This document shows positions 46,901 through 61,900 of a stretch of 64,000 nucleotides of DNA, piece after piece. The DNA lies in contig CM026390.1 of assembly GCA_014843695.1 (NCBI GenBank), forward strand, positions 101,250,722 to 101,314,721. Direction: 5' to 3'. Below the pieces are notes generated by a model. The model ran no database searches. It had not been told where the DNA came from and worked only from the letters and a program-made list of their open reading frames with translations. The position numbers and the translations under genes are program-made. The DNA is from Archivesica marissinica. Taxonomy: Eukaryota > Mollusca > Bivalvia > Venerida > Vesicomyidae. Positions within the stretch are counted from its first letter, which is position 1; every line of letters starts with the position of its first letter.

Positions 46901-49900
46901 ATATCTGGGAATCATAAACAATGAAATAATATCTGGGAATCACAATGAAATAATATCTGGGAATCATAAACAATGAAATAATATCTGGGGAAAGGGAATA
47001 TCCAGGAATCATAACTGAATAGTTAGAATCATGAAATGAATACAGTCGACACTGGACATGCAACCACCTCTATATAGCGATTATTTTATTAAACAACCAT
47101 TATAAATCCCGCCGGGACATTTTCACTATTAAGAATACATTCCATTAAACATTTTTTTTCATTAATCGACCACATAAAATCTGGCTCAGCAGATAAAATT
47201 GTACATGTATTAAAAGATCGTGTATGAAACTCGACAAAGTGACACCAAGTCCTGACCATCGGTCATTTTATAGTTGTCTAACTATGAGGGTACTTTCCTG
47301 ATACAACCAATCAGAGCGTCACATTGCATTCAGTGCAGAAGTCCTGCTTTCCTGATGCTACCAATCAGAGCGTCACATTGCATTCAGTGCAGCAGTGATG
47401 CTACCAATCAGAGCGTCACATTGCATTCAGTGCAGCAGTGATGCTACCAATCAGAGCGTCACATTGCATTCAGTGCAGCAGTCCTGCTTTCCTGATGCTA
47501 CCAATCAGAGCGTCACATTGCATTCAGTGCAGTCCTGACAGTTCCAAACAAACGTGATCAAAATTAAACTATCCGTGTCTTATCAATACACCTATTATAC
47601 AAGCAGTACATGCTGCCATTGCGGAGATAATTAATCCTTTAGGTACAGTAATAACTGAAGCTGTGCAATATCTATGAAGGTGTAGTTTATGACATGTGGT
47701 CTTTGGTAAGTCCAAGCAAAACAATGTACATTTTACAGTAACGCGATACTATACATGTACTATCATCATGTACCTTACGAAATATGGTAAATGGTATATC
47801 AACAGTTCAACATATATTACTAACATTTATTACGAGACAATTCCAATAAGAGACAATGTTTTTGGCAGTTCCTTGGATGGTCTCTTAATACAATGTCGAC
47901 TGTATTTGAGAATGCCTGGAACAAGCATCTGAGAATCTTATAGTGAAATATCTGGGAATTAGAAAATGTATATGTGGGACACAGTCAATATCCACCATTA
48001 TACATTACCTTTCTTACTGTTGGTTTTCTGTTCTCCCAACGTCTTCTTCAGTAGAGCCATGCTTGTCTTCTGTAGCTTTAGGTACTCTTCACGTAACACC
48101 AGCCATTCTTTCCTGAAATATTGCGCATGCAACATGCATGATGTTGAACAACTTTCTCTTACTTGATTGCATATCGTCCGCCTCCGTGGTCGAGTGGTTA
48201 CGGTCGCTGACTTGTATACCACTGTAACCTATCATCACTGATGGTCACGGGTTCGAGCCACGCTCAGGCCGTGTCTCATTTATATGAAAAAGTTGGCAGT
48301 TTCTTACGGAGGTTGGTGCACCCAAGTACTGGTTAACCGCTGGAGCCTGCCCAGGAAAGGTATTGTTAGGTAAACTGCCCGCCGGCGATATAGCCCGAAA
48401 TGGTGCTGATGCAGGCGTAAAACCCGAAATATAACATATAAATGATTGCATATCACAGTTCTTACATCATTTGTTTAATCGCTCACAATATCTCATTCCT
48501 GCTGGGAATTCATCGCAGTGAGGGATCGCTCACAATATATCATTCCTGCTGGGAATACATCGCCGTGAGGGATCGCTCACAATATCTCATTCCTGCTGGG
48601 AATTCATCGCAGTGAGGGATCGCTCACAATATCTCATTCCTGCTGGGAATTCATCGCCGTGAGGGATCGCTCACAATATCTCATTCCTGCTGGGAATACA
48701 TCACTGTGAGGGATCGCTCACAATATCTCATTCATGCTGGGAATACATCACTGTGAGGGATCGCTCACAATATCCCATTCCTGCTGGGAATACATCGCCG
48801 TGAGGGATCGCTCACAATATCTCATTCCTGCTGGGAATACATCACTGTGAGGGATCGCTCACAATATCTCATTCCTGCTGGGAATACATCGCCGTGAGGG
48901 ATCGCTCACAATATCTCATTCCTGCTGGGAATACATCGCCGTGAGGGATAGAGAAGAGGCAATGTGGGTTTATGTGTCTTACCCAAGAACACCACCATCA
49001 TGGTTCTGATGGGGGCTCAAACTCATAACCTCTTGGCTACGAGGCGAATACCTTCTCCAAGACATAAAGCTTAAACAGAAATGTCTAATATACAGTCTAC
49101 AACCGTCGGTTATGTCAAATTCTCCGGTTATCTCGAAGTCGGATCAAAGTCCCATTTCAGACACTATCATTGTAGATATAACTGGCTTCGTTTATATCGA
49201 ATTTCGTTAAGTCAAACTTTGGTTATTTCGAAGTATTTTGTTCGGTCCTATGGAATTTGACATAACGGATGTAGACTTTACAATGTACAATTACTTTGGT
49301 AGGAGGACTCTTAGTTCTGGGAACGAACTGTGTAATATACAACAATTACTTTGGTAGGACACTTAGTTCTGGGAACATAATGTGTAATATACAACAATTA
49401 CTTTGGTAGGACTCTTAGTTCTGGGAACGAAATGTGTAATATACAACAATTACTTTGGTAGGACACTTAGTTCTGGGAACGAAATGTGTAATATACAACA
49501 ATTACTTAGGTAGGACTCTTAGTTCTGGGAATGAAATGTGTAATATACAACAATTACTTAGGTAGGACTCTTAGTTCTGGGAACTCTTTTTCTTTCTTTT
49601 CTTTCTTGTCTTTCTTGCGTCTAAACCTTTTCTTTTTGTTTGAAACATTTTCTCTACTTTCTTCCTTTTCCTTTGCATTATTTTCACCAACATTTTTTAT
49701 GTCTTCTGTTGGCTTACTATCTGTGTCTTCATTTTTCCAATTGACATTTTTCTCTAATTTTGGTTTCTTTTCTGGAACCGCCTCCCCACTTTTATCTAAA
49801 TCACTGTCAACTTTTGACTCCTCTGAATCAGCTGTTTTGGATCTATTTTTCCGTTTACGGGAGTTTTTCTTACTATTCACTGTTGTTCTGTCCTCCACAA

Positions 49901-52900
49901 CTTTATGTTCTTGAGGAGGCAGGTCGAAGGATGTGTCAGGTTGCTTGCGTTTAGCAGGACTTTCCTCTGAATTAGCATCATTTCCACTATTTCTTCTACG
50001 TTTCTTAGATTTTGTTTCCTTGTTTTTTTCAGTGTGTTTGTTTTGGGTTTCAGAAATCTCTACAGTGTCCTGCTGCTCTTCATGACCAGTTAAGATACTG
50101 TCTTTCATTTTTTCTACTGCTTCTATAAACAACAAGAACAAGAATTAGACAAAATTCATAAGAACAAGAAGACAGTCAGAGAGACAGCGATGATGATGAT
50201 TCCGTTTATTTACCCTCGCCGCCGGTAAACCATATGGGCGAGCAGAGACAGCCATATACCCCAACCGCTTTATTAAACAGGAACAGCTGGCACAGAACTT
50301 GACCCAAATCCTGTACATGGTTCTGATATGGTTAACATTTCTGCAAGGTCATTGTAAAATTAATATCTTAACATTTTTCTCTTTATTTGCTATTTTTTTC
50401 ATTTAACCCATTCAACACCAAGTAACTGACATGGACTGGTGCATGATATTCTTCGACAAATATATTTATAAGAAAATTACATTTGGACCAGTTCATTTAT
50501 CAAAATGGATATTTTGTCTAAAAATAATATTACTGGCAAAAAGTGCAGATCCTGGTGATGGCCTGTCATGAGCCGGCTCATCTGGATCTACACTTATTGT
50601 AAGCCTATTTAGAGGTCTGTGGTGTTGAAACGGTTAATTTCCTATATGTTTTTGCAAAGTTTTATTACGATACAAAATAAATTGCTAGCATTCAAGATTT
50701 ATGCTAATTTAAACATATTAAGCAAGTGATATTTTGCATATATACATAAATAAATGCTTACATTAACAATACCCACACACATACATATATACATGCATAC
50801 ATAATTATACGTGTATATATGTACAATTTATGTTCATAGCAGTTCATATTAATTAAATATATTAAATTTACAAAGAATACACATTGTAGATTGAATAAAT
50901 TATAGTAATATATATATTTAATTGCAATCTTGCTAACTATCATCCGGGAAGTTGCTTATTTGCTTTAGAGTGAAACTACATCGGTGAAAAAAAGCAACTT
51001 TCTACATAATGTAATTTATCATATATGGTGTATGATTTCCCCCCAAAAAATATTTGTAACACAATCTAAGTATTTCAACTAATAAAAAAGCGTCATATAC
51101 GATGTGTATTAACATAACAAAATAATGTAATTGGGGTCAATATCCATGCATAATACAACACGTGTATCATGAACAACATGTATGATACAGATTTACCGCT
51201 GCATCTCACATTTGTGCCTGCGCATATTTATGTTTATACTGATCATATTTAAATTATCACGCCTTTATTATAAACTCAAATAATAAACAAACGTCAATTC
51301 TGGAGCGTTACATATGAATTCCAACTTTCACTTTTGAGAGTTCACACCACAAAACCATTGATTGAAAATTAGTGTTTGAATTAATTTGGAAGAATTGTGA
51401 TGTAGCAATGCTATTTATACATGATAGTGTCGCTTTAAAAACATTGCGTCATTAATTTCAAATATTTCGTAATATTTATACAGGAGTTAAAGTGGCTTGA
51501 TATTTGTGTTATTTGGTAACGACAATCGTCATTCCTTATTATCGATATTATTGGACATTTTTATCTCTATTAAAAAAAAAAGTCACATTATATCAACAAT
51601 TTAAATCCTTAATAAGTTATGTTTTAAGTGCGACGTTAAACCAACATGGCTGAAACATGCGCTCTTGCACAGCGTCTCAATATGTGTAACATTTGTGTCA
51701 AGTAATTTAAAACTTCCTCTGGCAGTTCAACAAGAGTTATGGAGCGGACACGGGTATGAGGCGGGAAATAAAAACAATTCCTTAGGATATGAACTGGAAA
51801 TATTAATGAGAGAACCGTTGTAAGCCTATCCTACCATTAATGGGTTAAAGCGACATTACATCGCAAAAAGCAAATAAAATGCTTTTTTTTTCACGTATAA
51901 ATGCGTTGCTACTACAAATTCTTCCGAATACAATCGAACAATAACATTGAATCAATAAACAGTGTTTTTGTGATCTACAAACTTTCAAAATTGAAAGTAG
52001 GATTTCATATTTGTTTGTCATCAGAGTCAATACTAAACGCGAGATAATGTCGTTTAAAGATAATTTATCTAAAACTAGTCTACAAATAAATATTCATAGG
52101 CACACATGTGAGATATAGCGGTAAATCTGTACCATAAATCGTGTTATTCAGGATACACGAGTTGTATTACGCATGAATGTCGACCCTATTTACATTATTT
52201 CGTTATGTCAACAAACCGCGTATACGACGTTTGCTTATTAGTTGAAATACTCAGTATTTGAGGCAATTATTTGGAAATAAATTATACCATATAATAGGAA
52301 AATACATTCTGTAGAAATTTGCATTTTCATTATTGTAATGTCGCTTTAAGCTACTTCAGAATTTATCCTGCATTGGATACAAGCGTTGATACACAGATAT
52401 AGATAGGCGAGTATCATATGGGTCCCGGTAAGATCATATCACGAAGTAGCACTAACTCACAATGTGCCCACATATATTGTACTAGGTTTTCATGAAAGAT
52501 GGATAGCGATTATTCAAGATGGTTTTTTTCGACTTGAATGAATTGTAGATGTTTTTCGAACACAGATTTATCAGGGTGGTGATATTTCTCCAGTACAAAT
52601 ACTGTGGGTGGTGTGAAGGAGATGTGCTTTTCAAACTTAACCTCCAATAGTGGTACCATATATTTCTACTGTATGTCTAACCCCCACATTCCGTTATTCC
52701 TGGCATACCTCTCATCAAAGGGAGATAACTCTACTGATAATGGACCGATATGACAGGGTAAATTGTGATGTTCGTTCCATTCCTCTTAAATTAATACAAC
52801 GATAAGCAATTGACCTTTCTGCCGATTTTGATTGACAGCTGGCGTTAGCCAATCGCATCGCACCATTCGCGCACACCCCCGGCAACGGTTTATCGCCGCC

Positions 52901-55900
52901 ATCTTGTTAGACAAACAATGCATATTAGACAAACTAGTAACGAGTAGACAAATTTGAAAAGGCTTGAATTTGATTGAAAATACGGGTTTAAAATTGTTTT
53001 AATGATGTTGAAAATGTGTAGCTTTGGTGTGTGGGTTAGTTATAGTACTAAATTAGTTGATATCCTGGTGATTGACGTTAAATTCAACCCATTTCAAAAT
53101 CCTTGATCAAATCTAAAAGTGTGTATATGAACCACAAAATTCCAGATAGCTGCTTTAAAAACATTGCATCTATAATAACACCGACTGACCCCATACTGTC
53201 ATCCTTTTCTCGCAAACATAGCAATCAAATTTAAGCGTGTCACACTGTTTATTGGGAGTAATCAACAACTTACCGACTACCGGTACATCACAGAGACCGC
53301 CGACTTATAATGTCCCGATACAGATCTGATCAAGATCAAAGTATTGCACATCGGAATTTAGCACTGATTGTGCTAATTGGTCAATTATAAAATGTGTGCA
53401 CATAATTATAGTATTGATTACTACACTGAGTCATTGTTTTATAGTTCTGTCAGACAAATGAGTTATTTAGTAAAATTTTACTAAAACGAGTGATCGTGAT
53501 CTGAAATTATTTTTTGAAAATTAATTACAATTAATTAATGCTGTCTGTCATTGACAACGGTGGAAAGATGTAGTTACGGGCTGTGTGACAGTGATAGTAG
53601 ATATCCAGATCGATTGATAGGTGACGTTAAATTCGTGCCATTTCCAAAACCTAGGTGGATCAAGTTGTGTGGACGACCAAACGACCAGCTGAATACATCC
53701 AAAATAATGTAAACAGGTATATTTGCACAAAAGTAAGTTGAAATTAATTTATTTATACATAATAAAATATTTCAATAAATATATTCTGCATTTATAGATC
53801 TACTGTTCACAAGAGATATGTGAGTATAATGGTGATTAAAATTATACATGTGGTTCATACATATTGTCGTGGATGGTGCACTAGGGACCAGATAGTAGTA
53901 ATAGTACCCATGCATGTGCAGAGTTGTGGGATTCCCATATTAGCTCAGTGAACGTACTGGTGTTCAGTTTATGGGCCTAATGTTCGAGTCTTCTAGGAGG
54001 CATAAGGTCGAGTCTCTCAAGAATTAATTAAATGATTAACTTAAATATGTTCACTCTTCCGTTGACTGCGAAAGCATTTTCCACGAACACTTAACACGTC
54101 CTCATCCGTTAAATATATCTGTACTTTAGAGAAATAACCTTCACTGAAGAACCTAAATCCTTGCTGTCTTGCTTTCAACGAGATATTCTTATCTGGGTGA
54201 AATAAAACCGAGAAATTCGACGGAATTTTTATCTAGATCAACTCGATGCAGGTCTGACGCCATTTTGTTAGATAGCTTGTCTCGCGTGGTTACAGCGAGC
54301 ACCTGTAACTATGGGGGGGGCGTGCCTAAGTAGCGTTTGCAGAAAGGTCAATTAAATCTAGAACAACATTCAGAAGCAATAAGATAATATTTCTCTGTGC
54401 ACACTTGCCTTTTATTTGCTCTTCAGGCAGTTTCTTTTTCAGAGCCTCCATCTGGTGACTAGATTTTGGAAACATGCCAGCAGCTCTCTGTGTAACGTCT
54501 GCTGGAGGGTTGTTTAACTCCTGATACAATACAAATGGTTGAGATTGAAACATTTACAACAGTTGCATAAACTAGCTATAACATGCATAGTCATCAGCTA
54601 GGTTAACCAGATATAGGATGAATGCACGTGGTTCATATATACCATAACAATTAACAAACAAACAAACAATTAGTTAGTTAAAGGAAATATCAAAAGATTC
54701 TGGCTATCCATAATAATAATAGACTTTATTTACAGAGGGTTACATTTAGTACAAAACTAATCTTCCATGAGGCCTTTATAAACATTTATAGAGGATACAT
54801 TCAACCAAGGACTATGCATTAAACATTTATGGAGGATATATTCAGCAAAGAATGACGTGTGCATTAAACATTTATGCAGGATATATTCAGCAATGAATGG
54901 CGTGTGCATTAAATATTTATGGAGGATATATTCAGCAAAGAATGGCGTGTGCATTAAACATTTATGGATAATATATTCAGCAATGAATGGCGTGTGCATT
55001 AAACATTTATGGATAATATATTCAGCAATGAATGGCGTGTGCATTAAATATTTATGGAGGATATATTCAGCAATGAATGGCGTGTGCATTAAATATTTAT
55101 GGAGGATATATTCAGCAAAGAATGGCGTGTGCATTAAACATTTATGGATAATATATTCAGCAATGAATGGCGTGTGCATTAAACATTTATGGAGGATATA
55201 TTCAGCAATGAATGGCGTGTGCATTAAATATTTATGGAGGATATATTCAGCAAAGAATGACGTGTGCATTAAACATTTATGGAGGATATATTAAATGCAT
55301 TAACCAATTATGCATCTAGAACATTGAACAACCATCAGTGGCAAGATGCAGGTATGTACAAGGCGTACAGCAATAATGGAGTCCTGCCCACTATACAGTG
55401 GCAAGATGCAGGTATGTACAAGGCTTACAGCAATAATGGAGTCCTGCCCACTATACAGTGGCAAGATCCAGGTATGTACAAGGCATACAGCAATAATGGA
55501 GTCCTGCCCACTATACAGTGACAAGATCCATGTATGTACAAGGTGTACAGCAATAAAGTCCTGCCCACTATACAGTGGCAAGATCCAGGTATGTACAAGG
55601 CGTACAGCAATAATGGAGTCCTGCCCACTATACAGTGGCAAGATCCAGGTATGTACAAGGCGTACAGCAATAATGGAGTCCTGCCCACTATACAGTGGCA
55701 AGATGCAGGTATGTACAAGGCTTACAGCAATAATGGAGTCCTGCCCACTATACAGTGAGCAAGATCCAGGTATGTACAAGGCTTACAGCAATAATGGAGT
55801 CCTGCCATATACAGTGGCAAGATCCAGGTATGTACAAGGCGTACAGCAATAATGGAGTCCTGCCCACTATACAGTGGCAAGATGCAGGTATGTACAAGGC

Positions 55901-58900
55901 TTACAGCAATAATGGAGTCCTGCCCACTATACAGTGGCAAGATCCAGGTATGTACAAGGCTTACAGCAATAATGGAGTCCTGCCCATTATACAGTGACAA
56001 GATCCAGGTATGTACAAGGCTTACAGCAATAATGGAGTCCTGCCCACTATACAGTGGCAAGATCCAGGTATGTACAAGGCGTACAGCAATAATGGAGTCC
56101 TGCCCACTATACAGTGGCAAGATCCAGGTATGTACAAGGCGTACAGCAATAATGGAGTCCTGCCCACTATACAGTGGCAAGATCCAGGTATGTACAAGGC
56201 TTACAGCAATAATGGAGTCCTGCCCACTATACAGTGGCAAGATCCAGGTATGTACAAGGCTTACAGCAATAATGGAGTCCTGCCCACTATACAGTGGCAA
56301 GATCCAGGTATGTACAAGGCTTACAGCAATAATGGAGTCCTGCCCATTATACAGTGGCAAGATCCAGGTATGTACAAGGCTTACAGCAATAATGGAGTCC
56401 TGCCCACTATACAGTGACAAGATCCAGGTATGTACAAGGCGTACAGCAATAATGGAGTCCTGCCCACTATACAGTGACAAGATCCAGGTATGTACAAGGC
56501 TTACAGCAATAATGGAGTCCTGCCCACTATACAGTGGCAAGATCCAGGTATGTACAAGGCTTACAGCAATAATGGAGTCCTGCCCACTATACAGTGACAA
56601 GATCCATGTATGTACAAGGTGTACAGCAATAAAGTCCTGCCCACTATACAGTGGCAAGATGCAGGTATGTACAAGGCTTACAGCAATAATGGATTCCTAC
56701 CCACTATACAGTAACAAGATCCAGGTATGTACAAGGCGTACAGCAATAATGGAGTCCTGCCCACTATACAGTGACAAGATCCAGGTGTGTACAAGGCTTA
56801 CAGCAATAATGGAGTCCTGTCCACTATACAGTGACAAGATCCAGGTATGTACAAGGCGTACAGCAATAATGGAGTCCTGCCCATTATACAGTGGCAAGAT
56901 CCAGGTATGTACAAGGCGTACAGCAATAATGGAGTCCTGCCCACTATACAGTGACAAGATCCAGGTATGTACAAGGCGTACAACAATAAAGTCCTGCCCA
57001 CTATACAGTGACAAGATCCAGGTATGTACAAGGCTTACAGCAATAATGGAGTCCTGCCATTATACAGTGGCAAGATCCAGGTATGTACAAGGCGTACAGC
57101 AATAATGGAGTCCTGCCCACTATACAGTGGCAAGATCCAGGTATGTACAAGGCTTACAGCAATAATGGAGTCCTGCCCACTATACAGTGGCAAGATCCAG
57201 GTATGTACAAGGCTTACAGCAATAATGGAGTCCTGCCCATTATACAGTGGCAAGATCCAGGTATGTACAAGGCGTACAGCAATAATGGAGTCCTGCCCAC
57301 TATACAGTGGCAAGATCCAGGTATGTACAAGGCGTACAGCAATAATGGAGTCCTGCCCACTATACAGTGGCAAGATCCAGGTATGTACAAGGCTTACAGC
57401 AATAATGGAGTCCTGCCCATTATACAGTGGCAAGATCCAGGTATGTACAAGGCTTACAGCAATAATGGAGTCCTGCCCACTATACAGTGGCAAGATCCAG
57501 GTATGTACAAGGCGTACAGCAATAATGGAGTCCTGCCCACTATACAGTGGCAAGATCCAGGTATGTACAAGGCGTACAGCAATAATGGAGTCCTGCCCAC
57601 TATACAGTGGCAAGATCCAGGTATGTACAAGGCGTACAGCAATAATGGAGTCCTGCCCATTATACAGTGGCAAGATCCAGGTATGTACAAGGCGTACAGC
57701 AATAATGGAGTCCTGCCCACTATACAGTGGCAAGATCCAGGTATGTACAAGGCGTACAGCAATAATGGAGTCCTGCCCATTATACAGTGGCAAGATCCAG
57801 GTATGTACAAGGCGTACAGCAATAATGGAGTCCTGCCCATTATACAGTGGCAAGATCCAGGTATGTACAAGGCTTACAGCAATAATGGAGTCCTGCCCAT
57901 TATACAGTGGCAAGATCCAGGTATGTACAAGGCGTACAGCAATAATGGAGTCCTGCCCACTATACAGTGGCAAGATCCAGGTATGTACAAGGCGTACAGC
58001 AATAATGGAGTCCTGCCCATTATACAGTGGCAAGATGCAGGTATGTACAAGGCTTACAGCAATAATGGAGTCCTGCCCACTATACAGTGGCAAGATCCAG
58101 GTATGTACAAGGCTTACAGCAATAATGGAGTCCTGCCCACTATACAGTGGCAAGATGCAGGTATGTACAAGGCTTACAGCAATAATGGAGTCCTGCCCAT
58201 TATACAGTGGCAAGATCCAGGTATGTACAAGGCATACAGCAATAATGGAGTCCTGCCCACTATACAGTGACAAGATCCAGGTATGTACAAGGCGTACAGC
58301 AATAATGGAGTCCTGCCCACTATACAGTGACAAGATCCAGGTGTGTACAAGGCGTACAACAATAAAGTCCTGCCCACTATACAGTGACAAGATCCAGGTA
58401 TGTACAAGGCTTACAGCAATAATGGAGTCCTGCCATTATACAGTGGCAAGATCCAGGTATGTACAAGGCATACAGCAATAATGGAGTCCTGCCCACTATA
58501 CAGTGGCAAGATCCAGGTATGTACAAGGCTTACAGCAATAATGGAGTCCTGCCCACTATACAGTGGCAAGATCCAGGTATGTACAAGGCGTACAGCAATA
58601 ATGGAGTCCTGCCCATTATACAGTGGCAAGATCCAGGTATGTACAAGGCTTACAGCAATAATGGAGTCCTGCCCATTATACAGTGGCAAGATCCAGGTAT
58701 GTACAAGGCGTACAGCAATAATGGAGTCCTGCCCACTATACAGTGGCAAGATCCAGGTATGTACAAGGCTTACAGCAATAATGGAGTCCTGCCCATTATA
58801 CAGTGGCAAGATGCAGGTATGTACAAGGCTTACAGCAATAATGGAGTCCTGCCCACTATACAGTGGCAAGATGCAGGTATGTACAAGGCTTACAGCAATA

Positions 58901-61900
58901 ATGGAGTCCTGCCCACTATACAGTGGCAAGATGCAGGTATGTACAAGGCTTACAGGAATAATGGAGTCCTGCCCATTATACAGTGGCAAGATGCAGGTAT
59001 GTACAAGGCTTACAGCAATAATGGAGTCCTGCCCACTATACAGTGGCAAGATCCAGGTATGTACAAGGCATACAGCAATAATGGAGTCCTGCCCACTATA
59101 CAGTGACAAGATCCAGGTATGTACAAGGCGTACAGCAATAATGGAGTCCTGCCCACTATACAGTGACAAGATCCAGGTGTGTACAAGGCGTACAACAATA
59201 AAGTTCTGCCCACTATACAGTGACAAGATCCAGGTATGTACAAGGCTTACAGCAATAATGGAGTCCTGCCATTATACAGTGGCAAGATCCAGGTATGTAC
59301 AAGGCATACAGCAATAATGGAGTCCTGCCCACTATACAGTGGCAAGATCCAGGTATGTACAAGGCTTACAGCAATAATGGAGTCCTGCCCACTATACAGT
59401 GGCAAGATCCAGGTATGTACAAGGCGTACAGCAATAATGGAGTCCTGCCCATTATACAGTGGCAAGATCCAGGTATGTACAAGGCGTACAGCAATAATGG
59501 AGTCCTGCCCATTATACAGTGGCAAGATCCAGGTATGTACAAGGCGTACAGCAATAATGGAGTCCTGCCCATTATACAGTGGCAAGATCCAGGTATGTAC
59601 AAGGCGTACAGCAATAATGGAGTCCTGCCCATATACAGTGGCAAGATCCAGGTATGTACAAGGCTTACAGCAATAATGGAGTCCTGCCCATTATACAGTG
59701 GCAAGATCCAGGTATGTACAAGGCGTACAGCAATAATGGAGTCCTGCCCACTATACAGTGGCAAGATCCAGGTATGTACAAGGCTTACAGCAATAATGGA
59801 GTCCTGCCCATTATACAGTGGCAAGATGCAGGTATGTACAAGGCTTACAGCAATAATGGAGTCCTGCCCACTAAACAGTGGCAAGATGCAGGTATGTACA
59901 AGGCTTACAGCAATAATGGAGTCCTGCCCACTATACAGTGGCAAGATCCAGGTATGTACAAGGCTTACAGCAATAATGGAGTCCTGCCCATTATACAGTG
60001 ACAAGATCCAGGTATGTACAAGGCTTACAACAATAATGGAGTCCTGCCCACTATACAGTGACAAGATCCAGGTATGTACAAGGCGTACAGCAATAATGGA
60101 GTCCTGCCCACTATACAGTGGCAAGATCCAGGTATGTACAAGGCGTACAGCAATAATGGAGTCCTGCCCACTATACAGCACAGGGATTCGGCACGTTTGG
60201 GGGTACTAGTATATATATTTAAGTACAAGGATTCTACTATGTGGGATGTCAGATTTCGCATCGATCAGTAAAATGGCCCTATCTGAAACAATTTTGTACA
60301 AATCTGTCCAAATATAACGCTTATCCCGAGTCTTTATATTGTTCTTTAAATAAAACACAACTTTAAGCTGCATGCATGTATACTTTGCAAACAATTGCCA
60401 CAGACATTGGCCATAGCAGGTCACATTTCCATACTAGGACACGGGTTCTGTCAGCAGCAAAAAAAATCTTCGACGGGAGAGTTTTAACAGTGAATAACAT
60501 TATCAATAAAATGTGTTTCCACTAACATGTAGGTTTATTCGGCAAACATGTACGCCAAGCCCATTTACGTTAAAAATTGAGGTAAAAGTGACAAGTGCTC
60601 AAACACTACAAAGCTAACTGCTCCAATGCTAAGACAACTTACTCAATATATTTAGTTTCTTCTTTTAATACTCCATTTGGATCCCATGATAAACAAACAC
60701 GCCTGACATGTGGCCTGTGCCCAACAATTTGACTTAACACACCTAAACCAAACATCTCAAGGTTTCCTGACAGTTTGCATGGCCTTAAACTCGAAGAAAA
60801 CAAAAACCCATTCACATCGAATATGCTGCAAAACTGAGTTGGAACATGGCTTGTGCTCCAACAATTCGAACCACCTCAAGACCCTGTGCTATGCTACATT
60901 ATCTTACCTGGCATGCGGCTTGTGCCCCATCTACTGACTCAAATTCCACAAAACCGAATCCCTTGAGGTCTCCAGTGCTGGGGTATCTGGGTAGACTAAC
61001 GAAAGTCACCTTACCGCAAGAAGAGAACAGTTTCTTCACCCACTCATGGTCACTATCAAGCGGTATATATTCCTGGAACAAACATGAGATGCATGCATAA
61101 ATTAGGTTGGCATATCTCAAACATTGCAAAATGTTTTTGCTAAAAATCACCTTTATTTTGGAAACAACTTGGGATGAATTTATTCAGAACTGAAAAGCAA
61201 TATAGGGTTTATTCCATAGTGGAAAATGGGCAGGGTGGGTCAGAAAAGGGGCATGGTTGGTCAGAAAAGGGGCATGGTTGGTCAGAAAATGGGCATGGTT
61301 GGTCAGAAAAGAGGCAGAGTGCATATTGAGCCGCAATGAGGTGTGGGAAGGGTATTTTGGGTTCAGCCAATAGAAAATGTTGCTAACTTACAGTGGTTGC
61401 TTAAAGAGGCAGTAAGGCAATACATAGGGTTCTAAGTTATATAGGTATACCCGCCCGAATGCACTTTCCCCATCAATATATGGTGGGGTCACAGACCAAT
61501 GAATGGAATGGATAAACCCACAATGCCCCAATCAATATATGGTGGGGTCACAGACCAATGAATGGAATGGATAAACCCACAATGCCCCAATCAATATATG
61601 GTGGGGTCACAGACCAATGAATGGAATGGATAAACCCACAATGCCCTCATCAATATATGGTGGTGTCACAGACCAATGAATGGAATGGATAAACACACAA
61701 TGCCCCCATCAATATATGGTGGGGTCACAGACCAATGAATGGAATGGATAAAACCGCAATGCCCCCATCAATATATAGTGGGGTCACAGACCAATGAATG
61801 GAATGGATAAACCCACAATGCCCCCATCAATATATGGTGGGGTCACAGACCAATGAATGGAATGGATAAATCCACAATGCCCCCATCAATATATGGTGGG

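Noticed and set aside
47300..47530. CCAAT-box promoter cluster
   Set aside because: Five tandem copies inside a transposon-like element in a LARP7 intron, with no nearby first exon or start site.
49531..49914. A 127-aa plus-strand ORF rich in Phe, Ser and Leu
   Set aside because: Antisense shadow of the lysine-rich LARP7 linker exon.
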